Shown piece after piece: positions 18,116 through 30,262 of a stretch of DNA of 64,000 bases. Location of the stretch: contig JAQAHH010000006.1 in NCBI GenBank assembly GCA_030783905.1, positions 558,001 to 622,000 of the forward strand, read 5' to 3'. The notes under the pieces are model-generated. The model had not been told where the DNA came from, made no database searches, and saw only the letters and a list, made by a program, of their open reading frames with translations. The stretch's first letter is position 1. Every line of letters begins with the position of its first letter. The stretch is from Bisgaard Taxon 45. Its GTDB lineage: Bacteria > Pseudomonadota > Gammaproteobacteria > Enterobacterales > Pasteurellaceae. Made by a program: the position numbers and the translations under genes.

Positions 18116-18432
18116 TGTTAGAAAGTCAGGATCGTTATCCATTACAGAATATTATTTTAGATGATTTGTTTAGTGCCAATAAAACCATCATCGCATTATT
18201 GTTTTTCATTGTGATGACGGCCTTGGGTACTATTTGGATTACGCATCAAACACGTATTTTAGTTGCTGAAAATGGTCAGCTCGTGCTTGAACATCAAGCA
18301 TTGGAAAATGAATATTTAAATTTGAAATTAGAAGAAGCAACGCAAAGTGATAATACCCGTATTGAAGCCATTGCACGCCAATTAGGGATGAAGCGCGTTG
18401 AGCCAGAACAAGAAGTGTTGATCCTAGAGTAA
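18115..18432 (+). CDS. ftsL: Cell division protein FtsL
   Basis: Small bitopic divisome protein that forms the FtsQLB complex and activates FtsWI. The 105 residues have a short cytoplasmic tail, one membrane helix (about 24-44) and a periplasmic coiled coil (about 50-85). It is slightly shorter than E. coli FtsL (121). A GTG three bases earlier is possible, but the ATG overlapping the rsmH stop (TGATG) is the natural coupled start. Sequence similarity in this family is low, so placement between rsmH and ftsI carries part of the call. Confidence 0.9.
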   Translation: MLESQDRYPLQNIILDDLFSANKTIIALLFFIVMTALGTIWITHQTRILVAENGQLVLEHQALENEYLNLKLEEATQSDNTRIEAIARQLGMKRVEPEQEVLILE

Positions 18433-18448
18433 CATTGGGGATAACAAG

Positions 18449-20254
18449 ATGGTTAAATTTAATACGACGAAGAAAATCAAAAAAGCTAGATTACCTAAAA
18501 ATGACGCAATTAAGCTGAATAAACCGAAAATGGTTTATGAAAATAGCTTTTTAAAATGGCGTTATTTTGGTTCCTTGCTGATGATTATGCTTTGTTTGGT
18601 GATGTTAATTGGAAAAGCGGCCAGCGTGCAACTCATCCAATCAGATACCTTAACGGATGAAGCCGATAAGCGTTCTTTACGTATTCAAGAAATTCAATCA
18701 GTACGAGGGTCTATTCTCGATCGTCATGGGCAGTTACTTTCTGTCAGTGTACCTATGTATTCCATTGTTGCGGATCCGAAAGATATTTTCGACAAAAATT
18801 CTTTTCTGGATAAAGAGCGTTGGAAAGCTTTAGCAGAGGTGTTAGGTATTTCATACCACGATATGATTAAACGGATTGAAAAAAATCCAAAATCACGTTT
18901 CGTTTATTTGTCACGTCAAGTTTCCCCGACGGTTGCTGATTATGTCAGAGAATTGAAATTAAAAGGTGTAGTGCTAAAAAATGAAGCACGTCGCTTTTAT
19001 CCACGTGTCGAAGAAGTCGCACATTTAATTGGTTATACCAATATTGATGGCGATGGAATTGAAGGCATTGAAAAAAGTTTTAATTCCATGTTGATCGGTA
19101 AATCAGGTTCACGTACCTATCGTAAAGATAAATTTGGCAATATCGTTGAAAATATCGCGGATGTAAAAAAATACGATGCGCAAGATGTGACGTTAAGTAT
19201 TGATGAAAAACTCCAGTCTATGGTTTATCGCGAAATTAAGAAAGCGGTGGCCGAAAATAAAGCCGAATCAGGTACGGCTGTATTAGTGGACGTCCGAACA
19301 GGTGAAGTGTTAGCAATGGCGAATGCGCCATCTTATAACCCAAATAATCGAGTTGGAGTTAAGGCTGATTTCATGCGTAACCGGGCGATTACCGATACCT
19401 TTGAGCCAGGTTCTACGGTCAAACCGTTTGTGGTGCTCGCTGCTCTGCAACGTGGTGCAGCAAAGCGTAACGAGGTGATTAATACGGGACCTTTAGTGTT
19501 AAATGGGCATGAAATTCGTGATGTAGCCCCCCGTGATCAATTAACATTAGATGGTATTTTAGAGCATTCCAGTAACCGAGGGGTGAGCCGTTTGGCATTG
19601 CGTATGCCCCCTAACGCCTTAATGGAAACCTATATGAACGCTGGACTCGGTAAGCCGACAGATCTGGGGTTAATCGGTGAACAATCTGGCTTACTCAATG
19701 CGAACCGTAAACGTTGGTCTGATATTGAACGAGCGAACGTGGCCTATGGTTATGGGATCAATGCTACGCCATTACAAATTGCGCGTGCTTATGTGACATT
19801 AGGCAGTTTTGGTATTTATCGCCCACTTTCGATTACCAAAGTGGATCCGCCAGTGATTGGTCAGCGGGTATACCCAGAAAAAATTACCCGTGAAGTAGTC
19901 AATATGATGGAAAAAGTGGCGATTAAGAATAAAAAAGCCATGGTGGAAGGCTACCGTGTCGGGATTAAAACCGGGACGGCGAAAAAATTAGAAAATGGGC
20001 GCTATGTGGACAAATATATTGCTTATACTGCAGGTGTGGCACCGATTTCTGATCCGCGTTATGCATTAATTGTTTTAATTAATGATCCAAAAGCGGGGCA
20101 ATATTATGGTGGTGCCATTTCAGCACCAGTATTCTCCAGTATTATGGGGTATGCGTTGCGTGTGAATAATATTCCACCAGATGCGATGCCACAAGATAAA
20201 ATGGCAAGACGCGTTGTGCGTTTGAATAATGATAATGGAACAACGACAAACTAA
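18449..20254 (+). CDS. ftsI: Septal peptidoglycan transpeptidase FtsI (PBP3)
   Basis: Class B penicillin-binding protein that crosslinks septal peptidoglycan and is a main beta-lactam target. Of 601 residues, about 1-37 are cytoplasmic and 38-58 cross the membrane. The pedimer/non-catalytic domain and then the transpeptidase domain follow. The catalytic motifs are STVK with Ser322, SSN at about 374-376 and KTGT at 507-510. The motifs look intact; I cannot judge resistance substitutions without a reference. It works with FtsW, encoded further down the same cluster. Confidence 0.97.
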   Translation: MVKFNTTKKIKKARLPKNDAIKLNKPKMVYENSFLKWRYFGSLLMIMLCLVMLIGKAASVQLIQSDTLTDEADKRSLRIQEIQSVRGSILDRHGQLLSVSVPMYSIVADPKDIFDKNSFLDKERWKALAEVLGISYHDMIKRIEKNPKSRFVYLSRQVSPTVADYVRELKLKGVVLKNEARRFYPRVEEVAHLIGYTNIDGDGIEGIEKSFNSMLIGKSGSRTYRKDKFGNIVENIADVKKYDAQDVTLSIDEKLQSMVYREIKKAVAENKAESGTAVLVDVRTGEVLAMANAPSYNPNNRVGVKADFMRNRAITDTFEPGSTVKPFVVLAALQRGAAKRNEVINTGPLVLNGHEIRDVAPRDQLTLDGILEHSSNRGVSRLALRMPPNALMETYMNAGLGKPTDLGLIGEQSGLLNANRKRWSDIERANVAYGYGINATPLQIARAYVTLGSFGIYRPLSITKVDPPVIGQRVYPEKITREVVNMMEKVAIKNKKAMVEGYRVGIKTGTAKKLENGRYVDKYIAYTAGVAPISDPRYALIVLINDPKAGQYYGGAISAPVFSSIMGYALRVNNIPPDAMPQDKMARRVVRLNNDNGTTTN

Positions 20255-20263
20255 GAAGACACT

Positions 20264-21748
20264 ATGCGAAGATTAACCGCACTTTTGGGGCAAGTTGAAC
20301 TTGCCCCAAACATTGAATTGACGGACATGATTCTAGACAGTCGGGCTGTAAAGCAAGGCTGTCTTTTTGTTGCATTACCAGGTCATCAAGTGGATGGGCG
20401 TCAGTATATTCCGCAAGCGATCGCCAATGGCGCGAGTGCGGTCTTGGCTGAAACAGAGCAGGCGCAACAGCATTTAAGCACGAAAATGGAACAAGGTGTG
20501 CCGATCATTTCTTTTTATCAATTAGGACATCATCTTTCTGAATTAGCGGGACTTTTCTATGATAATCCCTCACGTAAATTGACGTTAGTTGGGGTCACGG
20601 GTACGAATGGAAAAACCACCATTTCACAATTGTTAGCACAATGGACGGCTCTACTGGGGCATCGAAGTGCGGTAATGGGGACGATTGGCAATGGGTTATT
20701 GGGGCAGATGAAAGAAGCCACCAATACCACGGGTTCTGCAGTGGAAATTCAGGCCTCTTTGGCGAGTTTTGTTAATCAGGGCGCGGATTTCGCAGCTATT
20801 GAGGTGTCCTCACACGGTCTGGTACAGCATCGTGTCGATAACTTAGCGTTTGATGTGGCCATTTTTACCAATCTCAGTCGTGATCATTTAGATTATCACC
20901 AGAATATGGAAAATTATGCTTTAGCCAAAAAGCGGTTATTTACCGAATTGGATTCTCAACACCACATTATTAATGCAGACGATGCTGTCGGACAAGTGTG
21001 GTTAAAGGAACTGCCCCATGCTGTCGCGGTTAGCTGTCGGGCAGATTTTCAGGCATGTCAAGCGCATTGGCTGAAGGCGACAGACATTCAATTTAGCAAT
21101 CAAGGTGCAGTCATTCAATTTGCATCAAGTTGGGGGTCGGGTGAACTACCTAGCGCACTGATAGGTCAATTTAATGTCAGCAATTTGTTGTTGGTGTTTG
21201 CCACCTTACTTTCACTTGGCTATGACATAGAAGAGTTAATGAAAACGGTCCCGCAGTTAACTGGGGTGTGTGGTCGAATGGAAAGATTAGGCATACCGCA
21301 ACAACCTACCGCAATTGTGGATTATGCGCATACGCCAGATGCGTTAGAAAAAGCCTTGCAAGCGGCAAGATTACATTGTCAGGGCACATTGTGGTGTGTG
21401 TTTGGTTGCGGTGGTGATCGGGATCGTGGTAAACGCCCACTTATGGCCAAAGTGGCGGAGCAATTTGCTGATAAGGTGATTGTGACAGATGATAATCCAC
21501 GTACTGAATCTGCGACGCAAATTGTGCAGGATATTCTTGCTGGATTTGAGCAGCCACAACAAGTTGACGTCTGTCATGCACGTGATCAAGCGATTATTCA
21601 GGCATTACAACAAGCGCAGACGGATGATGTGGTACTGATTGCAGGGAAAGGGCATGAAGACTACCAAATTATCGGTACCCAAAAACAACATTTTTCAGAT
21701 CAAGAAACCGTACAACAGTATTTCAAGGTAAATCATCACCATGCTTAA
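20264..21748 (+). CDS. murE: UDP-MurNAc-tripeptide synthetase (meso-DAP adding) MurE
   Basis: Adds meso-diaminopimelate to UDP-MurNAc-L-Ala-D-Glu. The 494 residues show the Mur-ligase P-loop [10 protein letters not shown] (110-119) and DNPR (410-413), the motif that selects meso-DAP over lysine, fitting a Gram-negative wall. The first codons contain a minus-strand uptake signal (20276-20284) and directly after it the inverted repeat GGGGCAAG...CTTGCCCC (20287-20307). A second exact uptake signal is at 20665-20673. It overlaps murF by eight bases. Confidence 0.97.
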   Translation: MRRLTALLGQVELAPNIELTDMILDSRAVKQGCLFVALPGHQVDGRQYIPQAIANGASAVLAETEQAQQHLSTKMEQGVPIISFYQLGHHLSELAGLFYDNPSRKLTLVGVTGTNGKTTISQLLAQWTALLGHRSAVMGTIGNGLLGQMKEATNTTGSAVEIQASLASFVNQGADFAAIEVSSHGLVQHRVDNLAFDVAIFTNLSRDHLDYHQNMENYALAKKRLFTELDSQHHIINADDAVGQVWLKELPHAVAVSCRADFQACQAHWLKATDIQFSNQGAVIQFASSWGSGELPSALIGQFNVSNLLLVFATLLSLGYDIEELMKTVPQLTGVCGRMERLGIPQQPTAIVDYAHTPDALEKALQAARLHCQGTLWCVFGCGGDRDRGKRPLMAKVAEQFADKVIVTDDNPRTESATQIVQDILAGFEQPQQVDVCHARDQAIIQALQQAQTDDVVLIAGKGHEDYQIIGTQKQHFSDQETVQQYFKVNHHHA

Positions 21749-23123
21749 ATTAACAACAAAACAACTGGCAATGATTTTACAAGCCGATTTGGTGGGTGAG
21801 GAAAATGTTGTTGTAGAAACGATCAGTACCGATACGCGTCAGAACATGGCTAACGCACTTTTTTTTGCCTTAAAAGGCGAACATTTTGATGCACATGAGT
21901 ATTTAGACAACGCCGTAGCACAGGGGGCGACGGCGCTTGTGGTTGAGCGTGCGGATAGCTGTCTTTCGGTCCCGCAACTGCTCGTTAAGGATACGCGCAT
22001 TGCATTGGGTGAGCTAGCGAAATGGGTAAAACAGCAAGTCAATCCCCACACCGTAGCCATGACGGGATCATCCGGCAAAACCACAGTAAAAGAAATGACC
22101 GCTAGCATTCTACAAAGTGCGGTTGGTGTTGAGCGGGTTTTATTTACACAAGGTAATTTTAATAATGATATTGGTGTGCCTTTAACCCTATTACGTTTAA
22201 CGGAACAACATCAATTTGCCGTGATTGAATTGGGGGCTAATCACCAAGGCGAAATTGCCTATACGACGAGTCTGGTCCAACCCAATGTCGCATTAGTAAA
22301 TAATGTGGCGGCTGCGCATTTAGAAGGTTTTGGCAGTCTTGACGGTGTGGCCAAAGCCAAAGGCGAAATTTATCGCGGTTTACAACCAGAGGGGGTGGCC
22401 ATTATCAACAAAGAGCATGATTACACCACCAAATGGCAGCAAGATATCGGCGACCATGCGGTACAATATTTCGCTTATCAAGACAACACAGCAGATTTCT
22501 ATGCCGACAATGTGCGATTTCATGAAGCAGGATCGTGCTTTGATTTATGTACTCCAAAAGGGAAGATACATATCGAATTACCCTATTTAGGTGAACATAA
22601 TGTCAAAAATGCCTTAGCCGCGAGCGCATTGGCGATGAATGTCGGGGTGAGCTTGAATCAAATCAAGCAAGGTTTAGCGGTCAACACACAAGTGAAAGGG
22701 CGTTTATATCCTGTTCAACCTTGTGAAAATCTCCTCTTACTCGATGATACATACAATGCCAACGTAGATTCCTTACAATCAGCGATTGGTGTTCTGCAAA
22801 AATATGCAGCATTTCGAATTTTAGTTGTTGGAGATATGGCAGAATTAGGCGAAAATAGCCAAATTTGTCATCAGCAGGTGGCGGACTATGCCAAAGCGGC
22901 ACAGTTGGATAGCGTGTTCTCGTTTGGTCACGAAAGTGCGGTCATTTCTCAAACGTGTTTAGGTAAACATTTCAGCGATAAAACCCTACTTTGTCATGCG
23001 TTAACGCAGCTGTTGACTGAAAAATTAAAAGAAAATCAGAAAATTGTGTTATTAGCAAAAGGATCACGTCGAATGAAAATGGAGGATGTGATTAATACGT
23101 TAAGGGAAAACTTTGTATGTTAG
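21741..23123 (+). CDS. murF: UDP-MurNAc-tripeptide D-Ala-D-Ala ligase MurF
   Basis: Adds D-Ala-D-Ala to complete the UDP-MurNAc-pentapeptide in the cytoplasm. The 460 residues carry the P-loop GSSGKTT at 109-115, then [13 protein letters not shown] and [10 protein letters not shown] of the central ATPase domain, and a Rossmann-like C-terminal domain. Exact uptake signals are at 22115-22123 and 22934-22942. It overlaps murE and mraY by a few bases each. Confidence 0.97.
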   Translation: MLKLTTKQLAMILQADLVGEENVVVETISTDTRQNMANALFFALKGEHFDAHEYLDNAVAQGATALVVERADSCLSVPQLLVKDTRIALGELAKWVKQQVNPHTVAMTGSSGKTTVKEMTASILQSAVGVERVLFTQGNFNNDIGVPLTLLRLTEQHQFAVIELGANHQGEIAYTTSLVQPNVALVNNVAAAHLEGFGSLDGVAKAKGEIYRGLQPEGVAIINKEHDYTTKWQQDIGDHAVQYFAYQDNTADFYADNVRFHEAGSCFDLCTPKGKIHIELPYLGEHNVKNALAASALAMNVGVSLNQIKQGLAVNTQVKGRLYPVQPCENLLLLDDTYNANVDSLQSAIGVLQKYAAFRILVVGDMAELGENSQICHQQVADYAKAAQLDSVFSFGHESAVISQTCLGKHFSDKTLLCHALTQLLTEKLKENQKIVLLAKGSRRMKMEDVINTLRENFVC

Positions 23124-24199
23124 TTTGGCTCGGTGAGTTTTTACAACAATATTACAGTGGATTTAATGTCATATCTTATATTACGGTACGTGCAATTTTA
23201 GGTTTATTAACCGCACTTTTATTATCGTTGTGGATTGGACCGAAAGTCATTCGTCGTTTACAAGTGTTAAAATTTGGACAAGAAGTCCGGCACGATGGAC
23301 CAGAAAGCCATTTTAGTAAACGTGGTACGCCAACGATGGGGGGCGTGATGATTTTATTTGCCATTACAGTCAGTACCTTATTATGGGCTAACTTGGCGAA
23401 TCCTTATATATGGTTTAGTTTGTTTGTGTTATTAGGCTATGGTGCGATTGGCTTTGTGGATGATTACCGTAAAATCACGCGTAAAAATACCGATGGTTTA
23501 ATTGCACGTTGGAAATATTTTTGGTTATCGGTCGTGGCGTTGATCACGGCTTTTGGTTTATATGCGATTGGGCAAGATACCGACGCGACTCGTTTAGTTG
23601 TCCCTTTCTTTAAAGAAGTGATGCCACAATTAGGTCTATTCTATATTGTGTTGACCTATTTTGTGATTGTCGGTACCAGTAACGCAGTAAACTTGACTGA
23701 TGGCTTAGATGGCTTAGCCATTATGCCGACAGTGTTGGTTGCGGGCGCCTTTGCCTTGATTGCTTGGGCAACGGGTAACGTGAATTTTGCCGAGTATTTA
23801 CATATTCCTTATATCAAATTTAGTGCTGAATTGGTGGTATTTTGTACGGCGATTGTCGGGGCGGGACTAGGGTTCCTCTGGTTTAATACTTATCCTGCAC
23901 AAGTGTTTATGGGCGATGTTGGTTCACTAGCCTTAGGCGGTGCCTTGGGCGTGATCGCGGTGTTAGTCCGTCAGGAATTCTTATTAGTGATTATGGGCGG
24001 GGTGTTTGTGGTTGAGACACTTTCCGTTATTTTACAAGTGGGGTCTTATAAATTACGTAAACAACGTATTTTCCGCATGGCACCCATTCATCATCATTTT
24101 GAGTTAAAAGGTTGGCCAGAACCACGTGTGATCGTACGTTTTTGGATCATTTCTTTAATGTTAGTGCTTATCGGACTCGTCACCTTAAAACTCCGTTAA
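23117..24199 (+). CDS. mraY: Phospho-MurNAc-pentapeptide translocase MraY
   Basis: Integral membrane enzyme that joins phospho-MurNAc-pentapeptide to undecaprenyl phosphate to make lipid I. The 360 residues span about ten membrane helices. The catalytic region shows [22 protein letters not shown] and the conserved [13 protein letters not shown]. The minus-strand uptake signal at 23210-23218 encodes part of the first membrane helix. It starts inside the end of murF. Confidence 0.97.
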   Translation: MLVWLGEFLQQYYSGFNVISYITVRAILGLLTALLLSLWIGPKVIRRLQVLKFGQEVRHDGPESHFSKRGTPTMGGVMILFAITVSTLLWANLANPYIWFSLFVLLGYGAIGFVDDYRKITRKNTDGLIARWKYFWLSVVALITAFGLYAIGQDTDATRLVVPFFKEVMPQLGLFYIVLTYFVIVGTSNAVNLTDGLDGLAIMPTVLVAGAFALIAWATGNVNFAEYLHIPYIKFSAELVVFCTAIVGAGLGFLWFNTYPAQVFMGDVGSLALGGALGVIAVLVRQEFLLVIMGGVFVVETLSVILQVGSYKLRKQRIFRMAPIHHHFELKGWPEPRVIVRFWIISLMLVLIGLVTLKLR

Positions 24200-24217
24200 A
24201 AAACAAAACGATATCTT

Positions 24218-25522
24218 ATGCAAACTTGTTATAAAAATAAAAAAGTGACCATTATTGGTTTAGGTAAAACAGGGCTGTCTTGTGTCGATTTTTTATTGGC
24301 AAAACAAGCTGAGGTGCGGGTGATTGATACAAGAGCGCAGCCAGCAGGGACAGCACAGTTAGCAAAAAATGTGCCTTTGCATACAGGCAGTTTGAACCAA
24401 CAATGGTTGCTCGAGAGTGATCTGATTATTATTAGTCCAGGATTAGCCGTCAAAACACCAGAAATTCAGACCGCACTTGCAGCAGGTATTGAAGTTATTG
24501 GTGATATTGAATTGTTCTGTCGTGAGGCGAAACAACCCATTATCGCGATTACGGGCTCGAATGGCAAAAGTACCGTAACCTCATTGGTAGCTGAAATGGC
24601 AAAAGCCGCTGGTTTGAAAGTGGGGATGGGGGGCAATATTGGTATTCCTGCCTTGTCTTTATTAAATCAGGATCATGATATTTATGTCTTGGAATTATCC
24701 AGTTTTCAATTGGAAACCACTTACAGCCTACAAGCGATTTCGGCTACGGTATTGAATATCAGTGAAGATCATATGAATCGCTATGTGGATTTAGAAGATT
24801 ATCGCCAAGCAAAACTGAAAATCTATCATCACGCTCAAACTGCCGTGATTAATGCCGAAGATGTACTGACTTCTGTGGACGGGTTAAAAAATGGGGTGAG
24901 TTTTGGTGAAAACAATGCAGATTATTGGCTAAAAAGAGAAAATGGTCAGTCATATTTAATGGCGAAAGACGAAGTGGTGTTAGCTTGTGATGAGATGAAA
25001 TTAGTTGGACGGCATAACATGATGAATGCCTTGGCGGCAATTGCCTTGGCGCAGTCTGCTGGGATTGATTTAGCCAGTATTCGTTGTGCACTGCGTGAAT
25101 TTCAAGGATTAGATCACCGTTTTCAATTAGCCCATTTTGCCCATGGTGTACGTTGGGTGAATGATTCGAAAGCCACTAATGTAGGCAGTACCGTTGCCGC
25201 ACTAACGGGATTACAGTTAGACGGCACATTACATTTATTATTAGGCGGCGATGGTAAAGGCGCTGACTTTTCTGAACTCGCCAGCTTAATTAATCAACCT
25301 CATATTCTTTGTTATTGTTTTGGACAAGACGGCGATCAACTTGCCGCATTATCGGCAAATAGCCAACGTTTTAGCACAATGGAAGAGGCTATTAACGCCT
25401 TACGTCCAACCTTATCAACCGGTGATATGGTGTTACTTTCTCCCGCTTGTGCCAGTTTAGATCAATTTACCTGTTTCGAACAACGTGGTGATGAGTTTAC
25501 CCGTTTAGCAAAATTAAGTTAG
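24218..25522 (+). CDS. murD: UDP-MurNAc-L-Ala-D-Glu ligase MurD
   Basis: Adds D-glutamate to UDP-MurNAc-L-alanine. The 434 residues begin with a Rossmann-type UDP-binding domain ([14 protein letters not shown]) and contain the P-loop GSNGKST at 113-119. The closing domain includes [13 protein letters not shown] minus-strand uptake signal lies at 24470-24478. It begins 18 bases after mraY. Confidence 0.97.
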   Translation: MQTCYKNKKVTIIGLGKTGLSCVDFLLAKQAEVRVIDTRAQPAGTAQLAKNVPLHTGSLNQQWLLESDLIIISPGLAVKTPEIQTALAAGIEVIGDIELFCREAKQPIIAITGSNGKSTVTSLVAEMAKAAGLKVGMGGNIGIPALSLLNQDHDIYVLELSSFQLETTYSLQAISATVLNISEDHMNRYVDLEDYRQAKLKIYHHAQTAVINAEDVLTSVDGLKNGVSFGENNADYWLKRENGQSYLMAKDEVVLACDEMKLVGRHNMMNALAAIALAQSAGIDLASIRCALREFQGLDHRFQLAHFAHGVRWVNDSKATNVGSTVAALTGLQLDGTLHLLLGGDGKGADFSELASLINQPHILCYCFGQDGDQLAALSANSQRFSTMEEAINALRPTLSTGDMVLLSPACASLDQFTCFEQRGDEFTRLAKLS

Positions 25523-25532
25523 GTTTAGTCGT

Positions 25533-26723
25533 ATGCCATTTTTAGATAAAGTTAAACAACACTATGAGGATTGGACACGCATTACGCCAAGTAATTTGCT
25601 ATATGACCGTGCCTTGTTGTTGCTCTTTTTTGTTTTGCTTTTAATTGGCTTATTGGCGGTCTCTTCCGCTTCTATTCCAGTAGGGACACGTTTATTTAAA
25701 GACCCTTTTTACTTTGCTAAACGTGATGCAGTTTATGTGTTTCTATCTTGTATGACCTGTTATTTGTGTGTGCAATTCTCCATGGAAAAATGGGAACAAT
25801 GGCACGTTCGGTTATTTGTGATTGCCCTTCTTCTGTTGCTTCTAGTACTCATCCCCGGCATTGGTTTATCCGTCAATGGGGCACGACGCTGGATTCCGAT
25901 GGGATTATTTAACTTTCAGCCAGCCGAATTTGCAAAATTGGCATTGACCTGTTTTTTAGCGAGCTATTTTACGCGTAAATATGATGAAGTAAGAAGTCGT
26001 AAGCTCAGTGCCGTTAAGCCCTTTGCCTTGATGGGGTTGATGGGACTCTTTTTATTGTCACAGCCAGACCTAGGCAGTACCGTAGTGTTATTTGTGATTA
26101 CTTTTGGTCTGTTATTTATTGTGGGTGCTAACTTTTGGCAGTTTGTTGCGTTAGCCGCATCTGGAGGCCTGTTGTTTGTGTGGTTAGTGTTATCTTCTGC
26201 TTATCGTTTAAAACGTTTTACGGGTTTTCTTGATCCTTTTAAAGATCCCTATGGCACAGGTTTCCAACTTTCGAACTCCTTAATGGCCTTTGGCCGCGGT
26301 GAATGGGTGGGCGAAGGATTAGGGAATTCCATTCAAAAATTAGAATATTTACCTGAGGCGCATACTGACTTCGTGATGGCGGTAGTGGGCGAGGAGTTCG
26401 GCTTTTTAGGCATTTTAGTGATTGTTATCTTGCTTGGGTTGTTAATTTTCCGCGCCATGAAAATTGGACGTGAATCCTTATTATTAGAACAACGCTTTAA
26501 AGGCTTTTTTGCCTTTGGTATCAGCTTTTGGATTTTCTTCCAAGGTTTTGTCAATTTAGGGATGTCACTCGGCTTATTACCGACCAAAGGCTTAACCTTT
26601 CCACTTATCAGTTATGGTGGCTCAAGTTTAATTATTATGTCCATGACCATTGGCTTATTATTACGTATTGATCATGAAAATCGATTAATGCGAATTGGGC
26701 AAGCGCGTTTACGGGATGATTAA
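25533..26723 (+). CDS. ftsW: Septal peptidoglycan polymerase FtsW (SEDS)
   Basis: SEDS-family glycosyltransferase that polymerises lipid II at the septum with FtsI. The 396 residues have about ten membrane helices. Conserved stretches include NGARRWIPMG, FQPAEFAK, PDLGSTVV, and near the end LISYGGSSLIIMS. It starts 10 bases after murD and is followed by a 76-base gap with an uptake signal before murG. Confidence 0.97.
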   Translation: MPFLDKVKQHYEDWTRITPSNLLYDRALLLLFFVLLLIGLLAVSSASIPVGTRLFKDPFYFAKRDAVYVFLSCMTCYLCVQFSMEKWEQWHVRLFVIALLLLLLVLIPGIGLSVNGARRWIPMGLFNFQPAEFAKLALTCFLASYFTRKYDEVRSRKLSAVKPFALMGLMGLFLLSQPDLGSTVVLFVITFGLLFIVGANFWQFVALAASGGLLFVWLVLSSAYRLKRFTGFLDPFKDPYGTGFQLSNSLMAFGRGEWVGEGLGNSIQKLEYLPEAHTDFVMAVVGEEFGFLGILVIVILLGLLIFRAMKIGRESLLLEQRFKGFFAFGISFWIFFQGFVNLGMSLGLLPTKGLTFPLISYGGSSLIIMSMTIGLLLRIDHENRLMRIGQARLRDD

Positions 26724-26738
26724 GATTGATAAAAAATG

Positions 26739-26747
26739 ACCGCACTT
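26739..26747 (-). repeat. DNA uptake signal sequence between ftsW and murG
   Basis: Exact ACCGCACTT on the plus strand, in one of the few non-overlapping gaps of the dcw cluster. Confidence 0.9.
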
Positions 26748-26799
26748 TGAAGGCAAAATAGCCTAATTTTTGTGAGTGCATGAAGCGAAGGGACGGAAT

Positions 26800-27864
26800 G
26801 TGAGCGTACAAAAGAAAAGATTATTAGTCATGGCAGGGGGGACGGGAGGCCATGTCTTTCCAGCCATTGCAGTGGCACAATATTTACAACAACAGGGTTG
26901 GGAAATCTGTTGGTTAGGCACAGCCGATCGTATGGAGGCACAATTAGTGCCAAAACATCATATCCCTATCCAATTTATTCAAATTTCGGGCTTACGAGGT
27001 AAAGGCATAAACGCCTTATTGAGTGCGCCTTTTCGCATTTTCAGAGCGGTCTTACAGGCGCGTAAGATTATTAACGCTTATCAACCCCATGCTGTACTAG
27101 GTATGGGCGGTTATGTGTCGGGACCGGGTGGCATTGCGGCAAAGCTGTGTGGCGTACCAGTGATTTTGCATGAGCAAAATGCGGTGGCGGGGTTGACTAA
27201 TAGCTGGTTGGCAAGAATTGCCAGACGTGTTTTACAAGCCTTCCCAACAGCCTTTCCTGATGCGGAAGTGGTGGGGAATCCTGTGCGACAAGCCTTGTTT
27301 TCCCTTCCTTCCCCAGAGCAACGCTTTGCTGGGCGAGAAGGGAAATTGCGTGTGCTGGTCGTGGGGGGGAGTCAAGGGGCAAGAGTCCTTAATCAAACCT
27401 TGCCAAAAGTCGTGGCACAACTGTTGGATAAGTTAGATGTGCGTCATCAAGTCGGGCAGGGCGCGGTAGAGCAAGTTAAGACATTATACCCAGCCGATGC
27501 CTCCGTTAGCATTACCGAATTTATTGATGATATGGCAGAAGCCTATGCTTGGGCAGACATCGTGATTTGTCGTTCGGGCGCATTGACCGTGTGTGAACTT
27601 GCCGCGGTAGGGGTACCGGCTATTTTTGTCCCATTTCAGCATCAAGATCAACAACAATATTTTAACGCCAAATACTTAGCGGATGTGGGCGCGGCAGAAA
27701 TTATTCAACAAGCAGAGTTAACAACTGAAAAATTAGTGAGTGTATTAACGCAATTCGATCGCGAAAGCTTGCTACAGATGGCTATCAAAGCAAAAGCCAT
27801 GGCAACACCACTTTCGGCACAACGTGTGGCAGAAGTGATCATCGAAGAAGCGAATGAAGAGTAG
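26800..27864 (+). CDS. murG: MurG, lipid II-forming GlcNAc transferase
   Basis: Membrane-associated GT28 enzyme that adds GlcNAc to lipid I. The glycine loop [10 protein letters not shown] is at the N-terminus, followed by [19 protein letters not shown] and, in the second domain, [12 protein letters not shown] and the UDP-GlcNAc site around [16 protein letters not shown] place the start at GTG 26800, giving 354 residues, because AAGGGA (26788-26793) precedes it and the product then aligns with E. coli MurG; another GTG at 26776 is in frame. Confidence 0.95.
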   Translation: MSVQKKRLLVMAGGTGGHVFPAIAVAQYLQQQGWEICWLGTADRMEAQLVPKHHIPIQFIQISGLRGKGINALLSAPFRIFRAVLQARKIINAYQPHAVLGMGGYVSGPGGIAAKLCGVPVILHEQNAVAGLTNSWLARIARRVLQAFPTAFPDAEVVGNPVRQALFSLPSPEQRFAGREGKLRVLVVGGSQGARVLNQTLPKVVAQLLDKLDVRHQVGQGAVEQVKTLYPADASVSITEFIDDMAEAYAWADIVICRSGALTVCELAAVGVPAIFVPFQHQDQQQYFNAKYLADVGAAEIIQQAELTTEKLVSVLTQFDRESLLQMAIKAKAMATPLSAQRVAEVIIEEANEE

Positions 27865-27874
27865 GAACAGATAA

Positions 27875-29323
27875 ATGATGAATGCAAAATGTGGCAAAGC
27901 TTTTCAACAACGAGTGAGAGATATGATCCCAGAAATGCGTCGGGTGCGACAAATTCATTTTGTCGGCATTGGTGGTGCGGGTATGGGGGGAATTGCTGAA
28001 GTCTTATTAAATGAAGGCTATTTTGTGACGGGTTCAGATATTATGGAAAATGCGGTGACTGTACGTTTGGCTTCGCTAGGCGCCAAGATTGCCTTTTCCC
28101 ATGCGCCAGACAATATCAACGGTGCGAGTGTGGTGGTGGTATCCAGTGCAATTAAACCCGATAATGTGGAAGTCATCGCCGCACAAGAAAAACGGATTCC
28201 AGTTATTCAGCGTGCACAAATGTTAGCGGAAATTATGCGTTTTCGTCATGGTATTGCGGTGGCTGGAACACATGGTAAAACCACGACAACAGCGATGATT
28301 TCAATGATTTATGCTGAAGCGGGTTTGGATCCTACTTTTGTCAATGGCGGATTAGTGAAGTCTGCGGGAACTAATGCGCATTTAGGTTGCAGTCGCTACT
28401 TAATTGCCGAAGCGGATGAAAGTGATGCCTCCTTCTTGCATTTACAGCCGATGGTGTCTGTTGTGACAAATATTGAACCCGATCATATGGAAACCTATCA
28501 CGGCAGTTTTGAAGAAATGAAACAGACCTATGTTAATTTCTTACATAATTTGCCTTTTTATGGGCTAGCGGTGTTATGTGCAGATGATGAGGTCTTAACT
28601 GAGCTGACCCCAAAAGTAGGGCGACAAGTGATTACTTATGGATTCAGTGAAAATGCAGATTACCGGATTGAAGATTATCAGCAAACTGGATTCCAAGGTC
28701 ATTATACGGTGATTACGCCAAGTGGTGAGCGAATTGAGGTGTTATTAAATGTGCCAGGTCGGCATAATGCATTAAATGCCACCGCAGCCTTAGTCGTCGC
28801 GAAAGAAGAAGGCATTGCTAATGAGGCTATTCTTGCTGCGTTAGCGGATTTCCAAGGCGCTGGTCGTCGATTTGATCAACTTGGTCAATTTATTCGTCCA
28901 AATGGCAAGGTGATGTTAGTCGATGATTACGGTCACCATCCAACGGAAGTAGGCGTGACGATTCAAGCCGCACGTCAGGGATGGGAAAATAAGCGTATTG
29001 CGATGATTTTCCAACCACATCGCTATTCAAGAACACGCGATTTGTTTGATGACTTTGTGCAGGTCCTTTCGCAAGTGGATGTCTTAATTATGCTAGATGT
29101 GTATGCCGCAGGTGAAACACCGATCGCCGGCGCCGATAGCCGTGCATTATGCCGTTCTATTCGTAATTTAGGGAAAGTTGATCCGATTTTTGTGTCAGAT
29201 CACCAGCAGTTAGGTGAGATTTTAGACCAAGTATTACAAGATGGGGATTTAATTTTGGCACAAGGAGCGGGAAATGTGAGTAAAATCGCACGTCAATTAG
29301 CAGAAAGTTGGACCAAAGAATAG
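27875..29323 (+). CDS. murC: UDP-MurNAc L-alanine ligase MurC
   Basis: First amino-acid ligase of the pentapeptide branch. The 482 residues carry the Rossmann motif [16 protein letters not shown] and the P-loop GTHGKTT at 131-137, and match E. coli MurC through RRFDQLG and [10 protein letters not shown]. Two adjacent ATGs (27875 and 27878) are possible; AGGA at 27863-27866 is better spaced for the first. It sits 10 bases after murG and 9 before ddlB. Confidence 0.96.
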   Translation: MMNAKCGKAFQQRVRDMIPEMRRVRQIHFVGIGGAGMGGIAEVLLNEGYFVTGSDIMENAVTVRLASLGAKIAFSHAPDNINGASVVVVSSAIKPDNVEVIAAQEKRIPVIQRAQMLAEIMRFRHGIAVAGTHGKTTTTAMISMIYAEAGLDPTFVNGGLVKSAGTNAHLGCSRYLIAEADESDASFLHLQPMVSVVTNIEPDHMETYHGSFEEMKQTYVNFLHNLPFYGLAVLCADDEVLTELTPKVGRQVITYGFSENADYRIEDYQQTGFQGHYTVITPSGERIEVLLNVPGRHNALNATAALVVAKEEGIANEAILAALADFQGAGRRFDQLGQFIRPNGKVMLVDDYGHHPTEVGVTIQAARQGWENKRIAMIFQPHRYSRTRDLFDDFVQVLSQVDVLIMLDVYAAGETPIAGADSRALCRSIRNLGKVDPIFVSDHQQLGEILDQVLQDGDLILAQGAGNVSKIARQLAESWTKE

Positions 29324-29332
29324 GGATGCACA

Positions 29333-30262
29333 ATGAAAAAAACATTAAAACAAGAAAAAATTGCCGTGTTATTAGGTGGCACTTCAGCAGAGCGTGAAGT
29401 CTCTTTGAATTCTGGTCAAGCGGTACTCAACGCGTTACTGAGTGCTGGCTTTAATGCACACCCTATCGATCCGAAAACCTTTCCTGTTGCCACATTAAAG
29501 GAACAGGGTTTTGACCGTGTGTTTAATATTTTACATGGTCGTGGGGGAGAAGATGGCACTATGCAAGGGTTATTAGAGCAGATCGGTATACCGTACACGG
29601 GCTGTGGCGTGATGACTTCGGCGCTGACTATGGATAAGATGCGAACAAAAATGCTGTGGAAAGCCTTTGGTTTACCCGTTGCAGAGATGGAAATTGTGAC
29701 AAAAGCCAATGTGGGCGAACTTAATCCTAGTGCTGTTGTCGAAAAATTAGGCTTGCCGTTAATGGTGAAACCCTCATTGGAAGGGTCTAGTGTGGGATTA
29801 ACCAAAGTAAAACAAGTCGATGAACTTAGAAGTGCGGTCGATTTTGCCTTAAAACATGATGATACGGTTTTAATTGAAGAATGGTTATCGGGGGCGGAAT
29901 TTACCGTGCCGGTTTTAGATAATGAAGTGTTACCTTCTATTCGTATCGTGCCAGAAGGCGAGTTTTATGATTATGATGCAAAATACATTTCAGATAATAC
30001 GCAATATTTTTGTCCATCAGGCTTAAGCGTTGAGCGTGAAAATGAATTAAAACAATTAGTCAAACAAGCCTATGATGTGGTAGGGTGCCGTGGTTGGAGC
30101 CGTATTGATGTGATGTTAGATGGGAATGGTGCATTTCGTTTAGTGGAAGTGAATACCAATCCAGGTATGACAAGTCACAGTTTATTTCCTAAATCCGCTG
30201 CTACCGTCGGCTATTCATTTGAGCAACTGGTTGTGAAGATTTTGGAGTTGAGTGCTGAATGA
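29333..30262 (+). CDS. ddlB: D-alanine-D-alanine ligase
   Basis: ATP-grasp ligase that makes the D-Ala-D-Ala used by MurF. The 309 residues contain [17 protein letters not shown] at the N-terminus, the [14 protein letters not shown] loop, [11 protein letters not shown] of the ATP-binding part and [14 protein letters not shown] at the metal site. An exact uptake signal is at 29830-29838. Its stop overlaps the ftsQ start (ATGA). Confidence 0.96.
   Translation: MKKTLKQEKIAVLLGGTSAEREVSLNSGQAVLNALLSAGFNAHPIDPKTFPVATLKEQGFDRVFNILHGRGGEDGTMQGLLEQIGIPYTGCGVMTSALTMDKMRTKMLWKAFGLPVAEMEIVTKANVGELNPSAVVEKLGLPLMVKPSLEGSSVGLTKVKQVDELRSAVDFALKHDDTVLIEEWLSGAEFTVPVLDNEVLPSIRIVPEGEFYDYDAKYISDNTQYFCPSGLSVERENELKQLVKQAYDVVGCRGWSRIDVMLDGNGAFRLVEVNTNPGMTSHSLFPKSAATVGYSFEQLVVKILELSAE

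Noticed and set aside
18449-20254. Resistance-type changes in FtsI
   Set aside because: The catalytic motifs are intact; without a reference from the same species I cannot call any substitution as a resistance change.
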